Source of the DNA: Colletotrichum lupini
Lineage: Eukaryota; Ascomycota; Sordariomycetes; Glomerellales; Glomerellaceae
Assembly: GCF_023278565.1 (NCBI RefSeq)
Contig: NC_064680.1
Span: forward strand, 1,922,001-1,986,000
Direction: 5' to 3'
DNA length: 64,000 bases
Shown here: one piece after another, positions 11,676-23,271 of the stretch
Position numbering within the stretch: position 1 is the stretch's first letter
Layout of the letters: each line of letters opens with the position of its first letter
The notes under the pieces: generated by a model
The model's database searches: none
Told to the model about the DNA's origin: nothing
Seen by the model: the letters and a program-made list of their open reading frames with translations, nothing else
Made by a program: the position numbers and the translations under genes

Positions 11676-14150
11676 ATGGCACTCGAAGCCCCCCTCCGGT
11701 CGTCTATCGGAAGTCAAATATCTGCTTATTCCCATCACAACGATATGTCTGTCTCATCTCCCGACAACGGTTCTTTTCAATCCCCTTTCGCCAGCATGTA
11801 AGCAATTATGGTCGTACGGTGTCGTAGTTCCCAAGCTTATATGTGGGTATAGGTCTTCGAACGCCTCAGATCACTCCGGCCGCAATTCTCTGCGCCCCAA
11901 CTCCATTCAGAGAGTTCCGTCGACAAATTTGAACTTGATGAGCCCCAGCGATATTGTTGGACCTTCACCAGTCACTTCAACAGGTACTGAAACAACAGAA
12001 ATCGAGGACGAAGAGGCGGAGGAGGTTCAGGCCCGGCCTAATGTTACCAATCCGGCACCACATCCTCAGGTTAGTCTTCTGGATGCCATTCCCAAGGCAG
12101 GCAGCGTGACTGACCCATCGTAGCTCATGATGCTCTCGACCAACATTCCCGATCATTTGCGGCAGAGTAGCAGTGAAGAAGCCGTATCAGTCATACATGC
12201 GCCGGAAAGCTTCCATAGCTGGGTAAGTATCTCATGGAAACTCTTTCCCAAACAGGCAGAGAGTAACCTTGGGACAGGCCTCTACGGAGCCGACAGTAAA
12301 GCCGGATCAAAGCAGCACGAGATCATCACCCAAGACCGATACAATGAGTCTTCCATCCGTCACTGATCATGCAATTAAGGTACGGCTGCCTAAAAGCTTC
12401 ACCTGAAGCCATTCAAGTACTGAGCTAGAACAGTCGAGATCCCCTGGACTGCCTACACCACCTCCTCTCTCCACAGATATCCGGCCCGTTCGGTACAGTC
12501 TAGACAGCGCCACACCACGCGCACAAGACCTCCACGACATGCTTAATGAGTCGTCCCGGCTAAGGTCTAGCAGCACAAGCAGCCTTGAAAGTTTGTATAT
12601 TCCACACACTCATCCTACGACTGAATGGGCTAACGCGAAACAGAAATCGACGAGGCTAGAGAAGTAGAGACCGATACCGAAAATTACGACGAAGAGCCCT
12701 TCGCTACCCCTGCCTTGCCTCAGGAGGATTCGGAAATCAGGGCTCTACGAACCGCTCTCCAAGAGTGCTGGACATTGTGTAACACGTTAGCGAACTTGAG
12801 CTCGATTCATCGAACACGGATGTTCAATAGCTCAGGTACTCCCGATGCTCACGAAAAAGCTTGGATGGCGTGCTGGAGGCTTTGCCAGCGCCTGTATGAC
12901 AACCGCGACGAAGACCACTATGATCACCACGTCCGAGAGAATCTCGATCATTGCCGAGACTTTTGCCAGTCCCTTTTCGACGTCCGGCAGAGGAAGGATG
13001 AAGTTGCTGATTCTGTTTTGAGAGTCAGTTTTGAACTGAATAACCAGTGAGCCCATTCCAGAGATCCACAAGGGTTAGACAAATTAGCTAACCATGATCC
13101 AGTCTCTATAGCGCTCAGGACATCCAGAACCTCCCAGAACCCTTCCGGGAGCGTACTTTAGATTTCTATATTACTCTTTGCCATCGATTGATGAAACAGC
13201 GAAGCGAATTGGCCGATGAGACGGACTCTTTGCTGAAGGCGTGTTGGTCACTTGCCGAGATGCTTTTCAGTCTGAGACAGAATAAGCGTGACGGAAGAGC
13301 TCCTGACGAGGAGCTCTTGTGTTCTGCGGTACAGGCATGCTGGGAGCTTTGCGACCTCTTCAGAGACGGGTGGACTCAAGTGCGGCCAGACCGAAACACC
13401 CCACGACCGAGCCAGACGAGCTTCTTCGGCCATCAGCAGCAGTATGATCAACCTGCTCGAGGTGAGAGCAGAGCGTCGAACCGATCATCATACTCAAAGA
13501 GGGAAAGTCACAAAAGCCTGACCGAGGAACGGCCACGGAAGCCGCCACCAGTTCCTGAAACTCCCGTGACCGAATTTGAAGACACGCCGATCTCTCCAGA
13601 GAGCTCCTCACCCCGAGTGCCAAATATTCTTGTTCTAGGCACAACATCTGATAGCGGACGCGGGGGACGGTGGTCAAGCAGCGCTTCGCAATTGTCGAGC
13701 TACTCGCAAAGCAGCAACAAGACATCAAGCACGGCAACAACGACTACGGCAGGCGAGGACAGCAACAGCAACCGCATCAAAGCCCTCGTCATTAAGGCTG
13801 CCATGAACGTTGGCTTTACTCGAGACCCGGCTCTTGACAGTAAAGCCGAGAAGTCAGCTCTCCAAGCCTTTGTCAAGCATATGCCCACGGGCTCCTTCGG
13901 GTCCTTGCCTGCGCACTCGACACTTTTACAGCACTACAAGAACCTCGTGCATGCCGATTCGGCGTTCAGGGGATCCTCGCTGCTTCCGGCCCATGGCAAA
14001 CGTATCTCGGCGCATGACCTGGCCAAAAGCGTTCACTACATGAGCCAAAGATCTAGCCAGTATATATTCTTGCGCGACCTGTACAGGCTCGTGTTTGGCT
14101 TCCCACCAGAGGAGGGCGAGTCGAGGAAATCAACAACCATCGTGGTCTGA
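11676..14150 (+). CDS. Conserved-type fungal protein with repeated Cys-Trp helical units, function unknown
   Basis: Seven exons: 11676-11797, 11853-12069, 12124-12222, 12278-12379, 12434-12590, 12644-13046 and 13103-14150, giving 715 aa. All introns are 53-56 nt with clear GT donors and AG acceptors, and every junction keeps frame. Residues 1-232 are Ser/Pro-rich and disordered with many potential phosphosites. Residues ~263-457 contain helical units built on a Cys-Trp-x-Leu core (ECWTLC, ACWRLC, ACWSLA, ACWELC) with related units at HCRDFC and TLCHRL. A Ser-rich linker follows, then a conserved-looking C-terminal module (IKAAMNVGF, FVKHMPTGSFG, LRDLYRLVFGF). No signal peptide or membrane segment. 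I do not recognise a characterised family. The start at 11676 has A at -3 and is the first ATG compatible with splicing. The last intron has two in-frame acceptors 9 nt apart (13102 and 13111), changing three residues. Confidence 0.8.
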
Positions 14151-14861
14151 ACGCCTACTTTCCCTCAAATCTTGTCCCATTTCTCTTGTTTTGATTTTTT
14201 TTTCCAACTGCATTGTTCTTTGGGGTTTCCCCACGAAAACCACTATTACAGCCTACTTTACCACCCTCACAAGGCAGAGCAAAGCGGGTAGGTCGATTGC
14301 GAAGAAAAGCCTGCTTGGAGAGGCCAGAGTTTCAAGCAGACGCACACATACACACAAACAATATGCAAAACAACACACAACATACCTGGGGGAGAGCGCC
14401 CGTCTGTTCGTTTCTACTGCACTAGATACCCATCGTGGACGGATTTTGGCGCTGGGTGCTTGGACAATGGGAGGCTAGAAAATCGTGCGTCTTTTCCAAT
14501 GTCATTATGAGAACAAGGCAGGCTGGGAGCGTCGTTCGTTACATTACATGTCACAATGGATATTGTGGCCAATCTAGGAGGAAATCATCTTATAGTCTAT
14601 GTTGCAATGACCACCAACTACCTATCTATTTATTCGCAAGCTACCGTGCCTGCGTACCGAAGGTCCAAATATGGTGAGTTCATTGTCGAAGAGGAGTTTG
14701 TCAAAAAGGAGGAATCTGCTGAAAAAGGGAAGAAAGGGGGTATCGTATTGGAAAGTAGGCAAGGTGTTATGTGATGCTTTGTTGCGTTCTAGGCGACAAA
14801 AATTGTATGTGAACTGTAACTCAGAGATCGTATGCAAGAAGGAAAAATGCGGATCGTAGCT
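14151..14861. other. Convergent 3' region
   Basis: The 711 bp separate the stop codons of two convergent genes and hold both 3' untranslated regions. No gene or structured element stands out. Confidence 0.6.
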
Positions 14862-16542
14862 CTACTCGAGAGGACCAAAGAACTGCTGAGAATAGTCGGC
14901 ATGGCCCTGTGGCTCTGCACTGTACATGAACAGTTCTTCCCACTCGGCATTGCTCACGTTGTTCCAGTCGACGCTGATGCCGCCAGAGAAGCTAGCGACG
15001 TTCTGGCCTTCGATTTGTTGCTGCGCAGAAATTAAGGCTCCGGAATCTTGGTGTGTTCCGCTGCCGCTGGCCATCAACTCAGCATATGCATAAGGTGCAG
15101 AAGTTTGGGTATACTGTGGAACGAGCAGATCTAAGTTGAATCCCGGTGCGGTATCATAACCAGTCACGCCCTGCCAGGTGCCTGATTGGGTACCCCAGAA
15201 GTTGCTCTCTTCCTCGTTGTAGGGTGCTTCCCATGGCGCAAATTGCGTGGACTGGGAGAAGTTGAGGCTGGGGCTCGCAGAGCACATCGTTGGGTCTGCC
15301 CCTGTCCAAGTGGGAGCAGCTGATGGATATGGTTCTTGGAACATAGTATTCTCGAAGTTGACGGTGCTATAGCCAGATGGGTCCATCGGGCGATCGAGCT
15401 GTGCGAAAAACGAGCTGTCAGTTGTTGGTCCTTGAGGATACTCATTGTCGATGCTATTGAGAAGCTTTGTCAGGGGTGACAAACTGGGGTCTGCATGCAC
15501 ATGATCTGTGCTCATTCTCAGATTCTCGGGGGTTACAGGGACTTCGGGAAGATTGACATTGAGTAGGTTCAACGCTTCATCATCGTGTCCGGTCGTCTGG
15601 GGTGCGTTGTTGTTTGGCATCGGGGATAAATACTGAGCAGGGAGCTCCTGGGAGTATGTCTCCTGCGGCTGGGTCTTCAAACGCTTCGGGATGCTCTCTT
15701 GAGGTCCTTCAAGCACTGGAGGAGATAAGCCTGAATCCGGGGCTGTGATCGGTCCATCACCCGCTTCCTCAAGCTCATCCCGCTTTCGCTTCTGCACTGT
15801 AGAAGGGAAGAGCATTTGCTCGTAGTGCTGCTGAACAGGCTGTACACCATACGGGCGGTCGGGATCCTCCTCGAACATCTGCAGAATCTTTTCGTGTGCA
15901 GCAGCATACTCCTCTGCGTCGATGCGCGCCTGCTCATCCTGCTGTACCTCGTCGGAGGACAAAGCCAGCTTCCCGGGAGCCTCTGAGGGAGAATTGTATA
16001 CATAGCTTGCCAGGACCTGCAGCATGTGATCCTCAGAGACTGAATCATCCTCATTCGTAGAAGATGTGAAGGATTGATCGTTTTGATCGTTTTCGCACTG
16101 GATGGGTGCAACCATTGCTTCCCTAAGTTGATTGAAATTAGTAACTTGGGTCACGTCTCCCGAGAAGCTGAACCGACTTACTGCCATGGAGATGGAACCG
16201 CAGTCTTTCTATTACCGCCATTGTCCGGGACCTGTCCATTGATCATTGCCGTGCTGCCAAAAAATTATCAGAACGTGGCACTCTTCACGTTTTTCCAAGC
16301 AAAGAAGGAGAGAGTAAGGGAGGCGTAGGCCAAAAGGTAGTAGTGTCGAGGGAGGAAACTTACCCGAATTCAGGATCATGGCCATATTTGGCTCTGACGT
16401 ATTTCAATTGAGCCATGGTGAGAGTCTTGCTGAATCGCTGTTCGTACTCGCGCAAGGTGTCCTTATGATCCTTGTCCTTGACGAGGCTGTGATGGAGAAT
16501 GAAGATAATTTCTTCCTCAGTATAGGTGATTTGACCGACCAT
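14862..16542 (-). CDS. Putative nuclear protein with small HTH/Myb-like N-terminal domain
   Basis: Three exons, 16364-16542, 16182-16253 and 14862-16122, encode 503 aa. Intron 1 (110 nt) runs GTAAGT...GGCAG with a CTGAT branch site; intron 2 (59 nt) runs GTAAGT...CTTAG with a perfect ACTAAT branch site. The first ~60 residues (MVGQITYTEEEIIFILHHS ... LKYVRAKYGHDPEFG) look like a compact three-helix module of the SANT/Myb kind. The rest is acidic and low complexity, with a basic stretch KRKRDELEE that could be a nuclear signal and a C-terminal half rich in Gln, Ser, Pro and aromatic residues, like a transactivation region. This suggests a transcription regulator, but that is inference; I do not recognise the family. 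An ATG at 16187 inside exon 2 stays open through unspliced intron 2, see findings. Confidence 0.7.
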
Positions 16543-17095
16543 CCTTAAGGTTAGTCGTTTGTTTGCTGTATTTGCAGGTGTCTCAGGTGCATACCGAGAG
16601 GCCGTGTATCGTGGATAGGATAGCTTGGGTTGGATTGTTTGGGACAGTGTGTGAGAAGAGGAAGAAGATTTGTGTGAAGTTTGGAAGTTTGGAAGTAAGG
16701 AAGTTCAGAAGTGAGAAACTTCGGAAGTAAGGAAGCGAGGAGAAAGGACCGTAGGAGAGTGATCCACGAGTTTTCTCAGAGGGAAGGACGAGTGATTTTT
16801 GAAGAGGCAGTGATTCAGGGCCACAGGTATACATAGAAGATGGAAGGAGGTTCTCCTGGGGGAAGGAGCCTCCCGTGAGCTGGACACGCGGCACGGCAAC
16901 GGGTTGGGACGGACGGTAAAGTTGGTTGCACCTGATTATTGTATGTCAAGGCATCAGAGTCATCTATCATTGAATTCTGTTTTGTCTAGATCTAATTCTA
17001 AAATGCGAGGGCTGGCCTATGCCATTATCCATCGTCTAATCTATGTCTTGAGTCGTCTTCAAACTCGATCATTTCGCCGATTGCGCCTCTAGTAT
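16543..17095. other. Intergenic between HTH-like gene and methyltransferase
   Basis: 553 bp containing the promoter of the leftward HTH-like gene and the 3' region of the methyltransferase gene. A GGAAGTTTGGAAGT/GGAAGTAAGGAAG-type imperfect direct repeat lies near 16678-16735. No gene is seen. Confidence 0.5.
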
Positions 17096-18245
17096 TCATA
17101 TTTGCTGCTTGCGTGCAAAGATTCCCCACCAACAAGTCACGTCGGTGCCCTCCTTGTCTTCACCCCAGTCATCCTGGCCATCGAGTGTTCCTTCCTCAAT
17201 GCATAGTAGAGGGTTTTCCTGGCTTCCCATAGCATCTCGGAAAGCCTTGAGAAGCTTTTTGGTGGTTTCGTCTCGTAGCGGGACCATTACAACTGCGCGA
17301 GCATCGTCTGCAATTGATAGCTGCTCAGAAAATGCACCTGCCAGAAGCCCTGGATGACAGTCGTCGTAAAGGGGGTCAGCAGCGAGGACAACCTATGGGC
17401 TAGATTAGCACTCTCTCCGTAGCAATTTTCACTAGTCACGTACCTTGAACTGGTTTCGTTTGCCAAAGAAATCCTGATCAACTTCTTCATCCCCTGAGCC
17501 ACCCCAAGTAAGTGCACCAGCGTTCAATGAACCTCCCAGCTTCTCCACCGTGGCACGGTTGGCCTCGACGTTATGGCAAAGATTCGACATGATATCTGGC
17601 AAGTCGCTGAGAATTACATGAGCCTTCCACAAAGCTGCCGCCGCAAGTCCAAGTAGGCCTGTGCCAGAACCTAATTCCAAGATAGATGGCCGCGGCTCGC
17701 CCAGAGATTCGTCAAAGAGCCGGAAGAGAGCTGTCGAACCAATAGATGGCAAGTGCTTGGCGAGAACGTAAGAAGACCCCCAGGTCTTGAGACCAAGTGA
17801 GTCGCCGGTCAGGGGCGGCTCCCGGATGATGAGCTCAAAGGTCGGCGTGAGGTCCTCTTCTCTAAAGGGCCATCGCCGAGTAATCTCGCCCATGGCTACG
17901 TGCGGCATTAGAGGCTGCGCAGTTCAGGAAAGGCAGCAGTCATTGTCAACACGTACCGGTTCTTCCACATCGTTCCGTCATCCTGCGGCTAGCCTCTGAC
18001 CATACTTCCTCCTTCTTGTCATCGTCCTCAATCCAGGAGAGGCCGCTCTTGATGATGGACGATAGGTACATCGTCACTTCGCGCCGGAAATACGCCGTGG
18101 CCTCTTGTTCATGAATGATATCAGATCGCCTGCGCTTGTGACTCCATACCGGAGGGCTAAGTTCCAGTTGCTTCAGCGTGCTGAGTAAGTCATCACTTGA
18201 CGGCTTTTGCCACATCTGCGGGAAGTCCTTCGGTTCGAGTATCAT
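17096..18245 (-). CDS. Class I SAM-dependent methyltransferase, Methyltransf_16 (lysine MTase-like) family
   Basis: Three exons, 17957-18245, 17444-17895 and 17096-17392, encode 345 aa; introns are 61 and 51 nt. The acceptor at 17896 follows a CTAAT branch site and joins CGRT to AMGEITRRWPF. The Rossmann motif I is SILELGSGTGLLGLAAA (ELGSGTG about residues 170-176), preceded by the family-typical TWGSSYVLAKHL. Motif II HVILSDLP and the post-motif VVLAADPLYDD complete the SAM fold. The protein ends TCWWGIFARKQQI. Members of this seven-beta-strand group methylate lysines on elongation factors, chaperones or other proteins; fungal members are often annotated as Rrg1-like or, misleadingly, nicotinamide N-methyltransferase. 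The substrate cannot be told from sequence. It is cytosolic or nuclear, with no signal peptide. Confidence 0.88.
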
Positions 18246-19427
18246 GGTTGCGGATTAAGAATCTACGTGCAGTCGTATACTATGAACACCTGAATCCGGT
18301 AGAATCCGCATCAAAAGAGAAGAAAATTAAGCAATAACGTTGACCAGAAGAAAAGGTGCGTCGTCGACGAGAAAGTGAGAAGGGGGACATGTGCCTCAGC
18401 GTCACGGAAATTTTGTGCAGCGGTCTGGACCTGACCAAAGACCCCATCGCCAATACAAAACCAAAGGGACCTCACGCAGGAACCACAGCGGCAGGGCGAT
18501 AAGGATCCTTATCGCTAAGCTTCGGGACCCATAAAACGTGGGATCCAGATCTGGCAGGTGGGGGGTTGCTTCGAGGGGTCTTTCCTTCCGGAGGTACCTG
18601 CCAAACCAGCTCACTGATTGGTTAGCCTCATTTGCAAGGCTGCCGCCAAAGACCCTTGCAACCCCACGTCACAAAAAATTCATATATAAAGCGCCAATTT
18701 CCGCGCAGAGTCTGACTCCTCTTCTTTTTTCCCTTCTTCAAGCACCGTCCTCTTCAACGCTGCGTTTCTATGCTACAAACGGAGAGATGTACGCGCAAGC
18801 GGAAGTCTCTCATTCTACCAAACTGGCATATGAGAAATTCGGAGTAACTTCTTCACACCACTCACCCAATGTCGCCTGCCTAGTGCGGGATGACGGGTCT
18901 GCCCGCGAGGGTCTGGCGTGACTTCACGTCTGCAATTGGCATCAGAAAAGCAGGGCCCGGGCCGTTCTCATGTATACCCTGATTCCCTCTGGGGAGAGGG
19001 GGAAGATGAGCTCTGGACTCGGTGTCCCTATGGGAGAGCCGTTGCGAAAAGATTGTGCAGAGCACTTGAGTGCGATACGCAGCGTCTGGATCCTGGCTGG
19101 CTTCGGCTGGCCAGGGACTTGACAATTCAATTCCGATCATTCTGTTGAGGACGGTGCTTCATCTTTTTTTCTTCTCAGGTAAGATACATCTTTTTTTGCG
19201 GTTTCGGCTTCGTGAACCAAGGATACTACTGACGAAGAAATATGCCCTCCTAACAATGTAGTCTATGTCTCCCTTACTTCACCTCAAACTCCAACCTTGA
19301 CCGACACATTTACCGCAGACGCCAATCGCCAACTTCCACGTCAGCCAGTACAGTACAATTCCAGCAAGAAGCGATCGACGACGCATTAGGATTTGACCAT
19401 TGCCTACCGCATCACTCACGACGGGCT
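18246..19427. other. Intergenic with a TATA-like element
   Basis: 1.18 kb with no supported gene. A clear CATATATAAAG element lies at about 18679-18689 on the plus strand, followed by a pyrimidine-rich stretch and an ATG at 18787 that opens only a 44-codon frame. This could be a non-coding or small-peptide transcript, or chance. Confidence 0.35.
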
Positions 19428-20462
19428 CTAAGATCCCGACTGTTGCCCTTCGTTACCGGCGGTCCATTCTGGATCTTTGGACTTTGTGTTTCCCATGCTT
19501 CTAGCCGGCAATTTAGATAGCACGGCTCTCCAGACGTTAGAAGTGGTATCGGCCAGACTCCGAGCTCTATCGAGGCGCTCCACCAGATCTTCGCAAACGA
19601 GATTCTCCTCTGGGGCTTTTGCGGCCAGGTCGACGATATCCCTGACAGCGTCAACGACCACCTTGAATTGGCCCTCGGCGTCTGGTGATTTATCGTCAAA
19701 GCCTGAAGCTGGCGGCGAGTTATTCATCTGAGCGCCTTCAAGTGACTGCAAACATGTCTCCACCTGCGCCATTGCTGCATCGAAGTTGAGCGGCGGCGGC
19801 GATCTTTCCCTGTCCGCCTCCTTCTTGCCTTTCTCTGTATCCTTCGATATCATGTCGACCCATATCTGATTCTTTGTCGCTGGGCTGGACTCCTTGATTT
19901 TCTCCACCTGCCCCAGGAACTTTTGGAACGCTGCGTCGTAGACCTCGTGTGCAATTTCAAGCTGGTCATGTACTTGAACTAGCAATAGCCTGATTTGAAT
20001 GAGGCGATACTGGCGGGACCGGACAGCGGCTTCACGGTCTTGCGGAGCCTGTTGAACGAGCGAGAGGCTTGCCACGGCTTTTTGAACGCGCTCAGTTTCG
20101 TCTTCGCTGCTTTCGCCTCGACGGCGACCGCGTTCCCTGGCTCCGGAATTGTCATCTCGGTGTCGACCACTCGATAAGGGGCTCATGATCGGTGAGGATG
20201 CCCGTTCGTGCGGCGGCCGCACGTAATAGTACGGCGCGAGATATGCCTCAATCTCAAGCGGCGAGGGCGGCGCAGGGTATCGCGCTGGGTAGGGCCTTCG
20301 TGGGCTGTAGTGGAAAGGAGGATCGTACAGGTTACGAGACATTGCACGTTGTGGCAAACTTGTTGGTGACGTTGGTTCGCAACAGAAGCTTGAGATTGCT
20401 TCCTTTCGAAGTCCAAGAGTCTCCGGCTGGGAGCGGTGATATGGGGGGGAGCTATCTGACAT
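19428..20462 (-). CDS. Hypothetical 344-aa protein, Pro-rich N-terminus and helical C-terminus
   Basis: Single open frame of 344 codons, no intron needed. The first ~130 residues are rich in Pro, Tyr, Ser and Arg (SPRRPYPARYPAPPSPLEIEAYLAPYYYVRPP). Residues ~130-330 are predominantly helical with heptad-like spacing (REAAVRSRQYRLIQIRLLL, QLEIAHEVYDAAFQKFLGQVEKI, LVERLDRARSLADTTSNVWRAVL), suggesting a coiled-coil or helical bundle. No transmembrane segment, signal peptide or catalytic motif is seen. A second in-frame ATG at 20342 (MSRNLYDPP) is an equally possible start and would trim 40 residues. I do not recognise the family. Coding status is supported by frame length and non-random composition. 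Confidence 0.65.
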   Translation of the reverse strand: MSDSSPPYHRSQPETLGLRKEAISSFCCEPTSPTSLPQRAMSRNLYDPPFHYSPRRPYPARYPAPPSPLEIEAYLAPYYYVRPPHERASSPIMSPLSSGRHRDDNSGARERGRRRGESSEDETERVQKAVASLSLVQQAPQDREAAVRSRQYRLIQIRLLLVQVHDQLEIAHEVYDAAFQKFLGQVEKIKESSPATKNQIWVDMISKDTEKGKKEADRERSPPPLNFDAAMAQVETCLQSLEGAQMNNSPPASGFDDKSPDAEGQFKVVVDAVRDIVDLAAKAPEENLVCEDLVERLDRARSLADTTSNVWRAVLSKLPARSMGNTKSKDPEWTAGNEGQQSGS

Positions 20463-23271
20463 ATTTGAATGGCTGGAGATACCCTGCCATCCTGCGAACG
20501 ATCCTATTCCTTTCTTCTCAGGCTAGATGACCACAACTTGGAATTCCATCATGTGAAAGAAGTCTTTAGCTGTCGAGAAACGGGAGTCCGCACGTCGATT
20601 TTCTGCAGCTTGGCATGGTATTGGACACAAAGACAAATCGCTCTCTGCGCCTTTCTTTCATCTTGCAAGTTTCCACTCGTCTTTGTTTAGGCAATGCTGC
20701 ATATTTGCTCTTCTTGTTGATAAGGCTCAGGTACCGGACCATTATCTGTCTATTTGCATTTCCACCCTCGGAGTTCCTCAACTCAAGATAAATGAGAAGA
20801 CCCGCAAACTAGCTTTTCGGACATATATCTAAAGGGGATCTGTACATCTTTCTCTTGTCAATACTTGAAAGTCAGCTTAGTCTTCAATACAAATCACATG
20901 GAATCTGAGACCTTCTTTCACGATGGACAAACCCCATCTCGCTGCAAGCTTGCAAGAGAATACGGGGCAGTCTCTCTCAACTCTTCCATATTTGCATCCT
21001 TCATGATTTCCTCTCTTGCCCTTTCAACGGACCACCCCATCTCAAACAAACCTGCCTTTTTCGCTTTTGAGCATTGCATATCAGTAGCGGCATAGCCGAC
21101 AAGGATGACGTGTGATCTCCCAAGTAAAGTTTTCGTGACATTGCAACATCGGACACCGGGTGGCAACCGCCACACCTCCAAACAAAACAAAACAGACAAC
21201 CCCGACCCCGGGAAAGGCTAAATAGAAATAAAACCCAACGGCGGGCGGGCCGGGAGCCGCCGGCGTACGTGTGGGGGTTCTGGAGGCTGGAGCATTGGCT
21301 TGGCAAACCCGGGACTCCTCCTCCACCTCCCACACCTTCCGGTCCCCCCGCTATTACGGAGTACACTAAGTAGAAATGTGACTTGTAGGTACGGAAAGGA
21401 AAGGTAAGTTTGTGACTTCATACCCGTCAGCCTGCCAACACATCGAAGGATCGTAGAGGAACATGCCCGCCCATTCAAGCTTTTCCTGTCTCTTTGCTGG
21501 ACAAAAACCTCGGATAAAGCGTTCCATAGGGAAAGGGTCACTGATGCCTTTGGCGGCGTACATTCCGATGTTGGTTTGCTTTTTCCCCCCCCCAAAGGTT
21601 TTCACTTTCTTCATTGGGATCCTACCTGCTGCAGGACAGGATCGCAGGATGCGGGTGGGCAAAGCAAACCACCAAGTTTGCACACAAGGTGCCTTGCAGA
21701 TAACTCATTTTCTGCTTAAACTCTTTATGGGGCAAAACCCAATCTGTCATCTGGCTTTGCTTGTTTGCCTGCAGGGAAGACTAGATCTGGATAGCGGGAA
21801 AGAAGAAAGAAAGAGAAGGAACAAATGACAAGATCGAGAGACATGCGTAGGTACGTGTGAGGTTCTTGGATCCCCCCCCCCCCCCCCCCCCCCTCCTCCT
21901 ATCCCCATCTCCAACAAGATCTGGATCAAAAGTTAAGGCGTTGAGACTTGAGAGCCTCGCACGCAGCTAATTGAGATGCTCTCCTCCACAAAAGAAACAT
22001 TCAAGTTTCCCCTTGGTTTGAAGCGACGAGGAACGAAAATGCTCACGTAAGGAAGGTCTCTACCATGTAAGAAAGCAAAGTACCAAAAGCCGGGATCCCC
22101 CCCCTCCCCCAAAGCACTCATCTTCCTGTAACCCCGATTTCTAAGAACAAAAAGAAAACGAGCAAAAATACTAGAACAATCCATCTCCGCTGACACATCT
22201 TCTTCTTTTCTTGCTTTGCCCACCCAAACCCCGAGAGCAAATCTCCCAATACCCATTTTAATGAATTGCGGGGAGCTCTGGTGGAGTCGTAACCTCCCTC
22301 CTAAGCGGAAACTACCGCTGGTCCTGCGGAACAACGGGTGAGAATTTTGGGAAGCCACCTCCATGTCACGATGCGAGCAAAGGCAGGTCAGGTCAGGTCA
22401 GATCAGATCAGAAAACCTCGCAAATCATCACATCGGTCATTTTCTTCCTCCTCAACTGTAAGTATCTCAATCATGAAAAGCACCAGCCTGGCAATCGTCG
22501 CGTGCCAAAAAAAGAAAAGAAAAAGTATCTGTACGGATATCCGGCCCCGTATTATCCAGAAAATGGAGGAGAGATGAAGGAGTAGGCGCACGGCCGTTTT
22601 CGACAGGACAAACAGCCAAGGATTTGCAGGTCTGCAGCCAGGGGGCGGGGGTCCCGTCATGACGTTGACACCCTGTATGAACAAACGCCGCCTCGTTTTC
22701 AGGATACACCGCATCATCACCGCTGTCGACTCAAGCTGCGGGTATCACCAGGACCAGTAGTCTCAATTCAAATCAACCAGTCATAGTCAGGCAATGTAAT
22801 CGTTCAAATGACTTTCATTTGGATACTGTTCTGTTTTGTGTAGCTGACTACCACCTGGTATCAATCAAAATGAAGAAGACAAGAAAATGAATATCTCCAA
22901 AAGGGAAATATTCCTGGCCCGCATCCACGGTTTACCAGTTGGCTGGTTTTTTTTCCAGATTCCATGCAATCCTATATGCTGGTCGCCAATGCCCGTTCCG
23001 TCCCCTGTGATGCAATCCCAGCCCAAGTGAAAAGAAAAGGAAAAAGGTGAGAAAATCATTTCGCTGTTGCTGATGCTTTCAAGTGGCCGTCCAGTCGAGG
23101 ACTCTCTTGAGATGTCCCGAAAAATTATCGCTTTTTCCAAAGAAATCCCAAAACACGTTTCTGCGCCTTCGCCTTTTTGGCTGGGGCTTCTTTCGCCGTC
23201 TTCTTCGTCGATACGTTGCTCTTAGAAAGCGGCCGTTCAATCAGTTTGCAATTGTCCTTCTTGGTCCCTCC
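20463..23271. other. Intergenic, gene-free, with homopolymer and short tandem repeats
   Basis: 2.8 kb between two minus-strand genes, holding the promoter of the 344-aa protein gene and the 3' region of the ELL-like gene. It contains a run of 22 C residues and a GGTCA/GATCA short tandem array near 22385-22411. No frame resembles a gene. Confidence 0.5.
21872..21893. repeat. Homopolymer C(22)
   Basis: Twenty-two consecutive C residues on the plus strand (G-run on the minus strand), within gene-free DNA. Length in an assembly may be unreliable. Confidence 0.9.

Noticed and set aside
22385..22415. GGTCA/GATCA tandem repeat considered as a telomere-like or CRISPR-like array
   Set aside because: Only about six short units without spacers, and neither array type fits a fungal chromosome interior.
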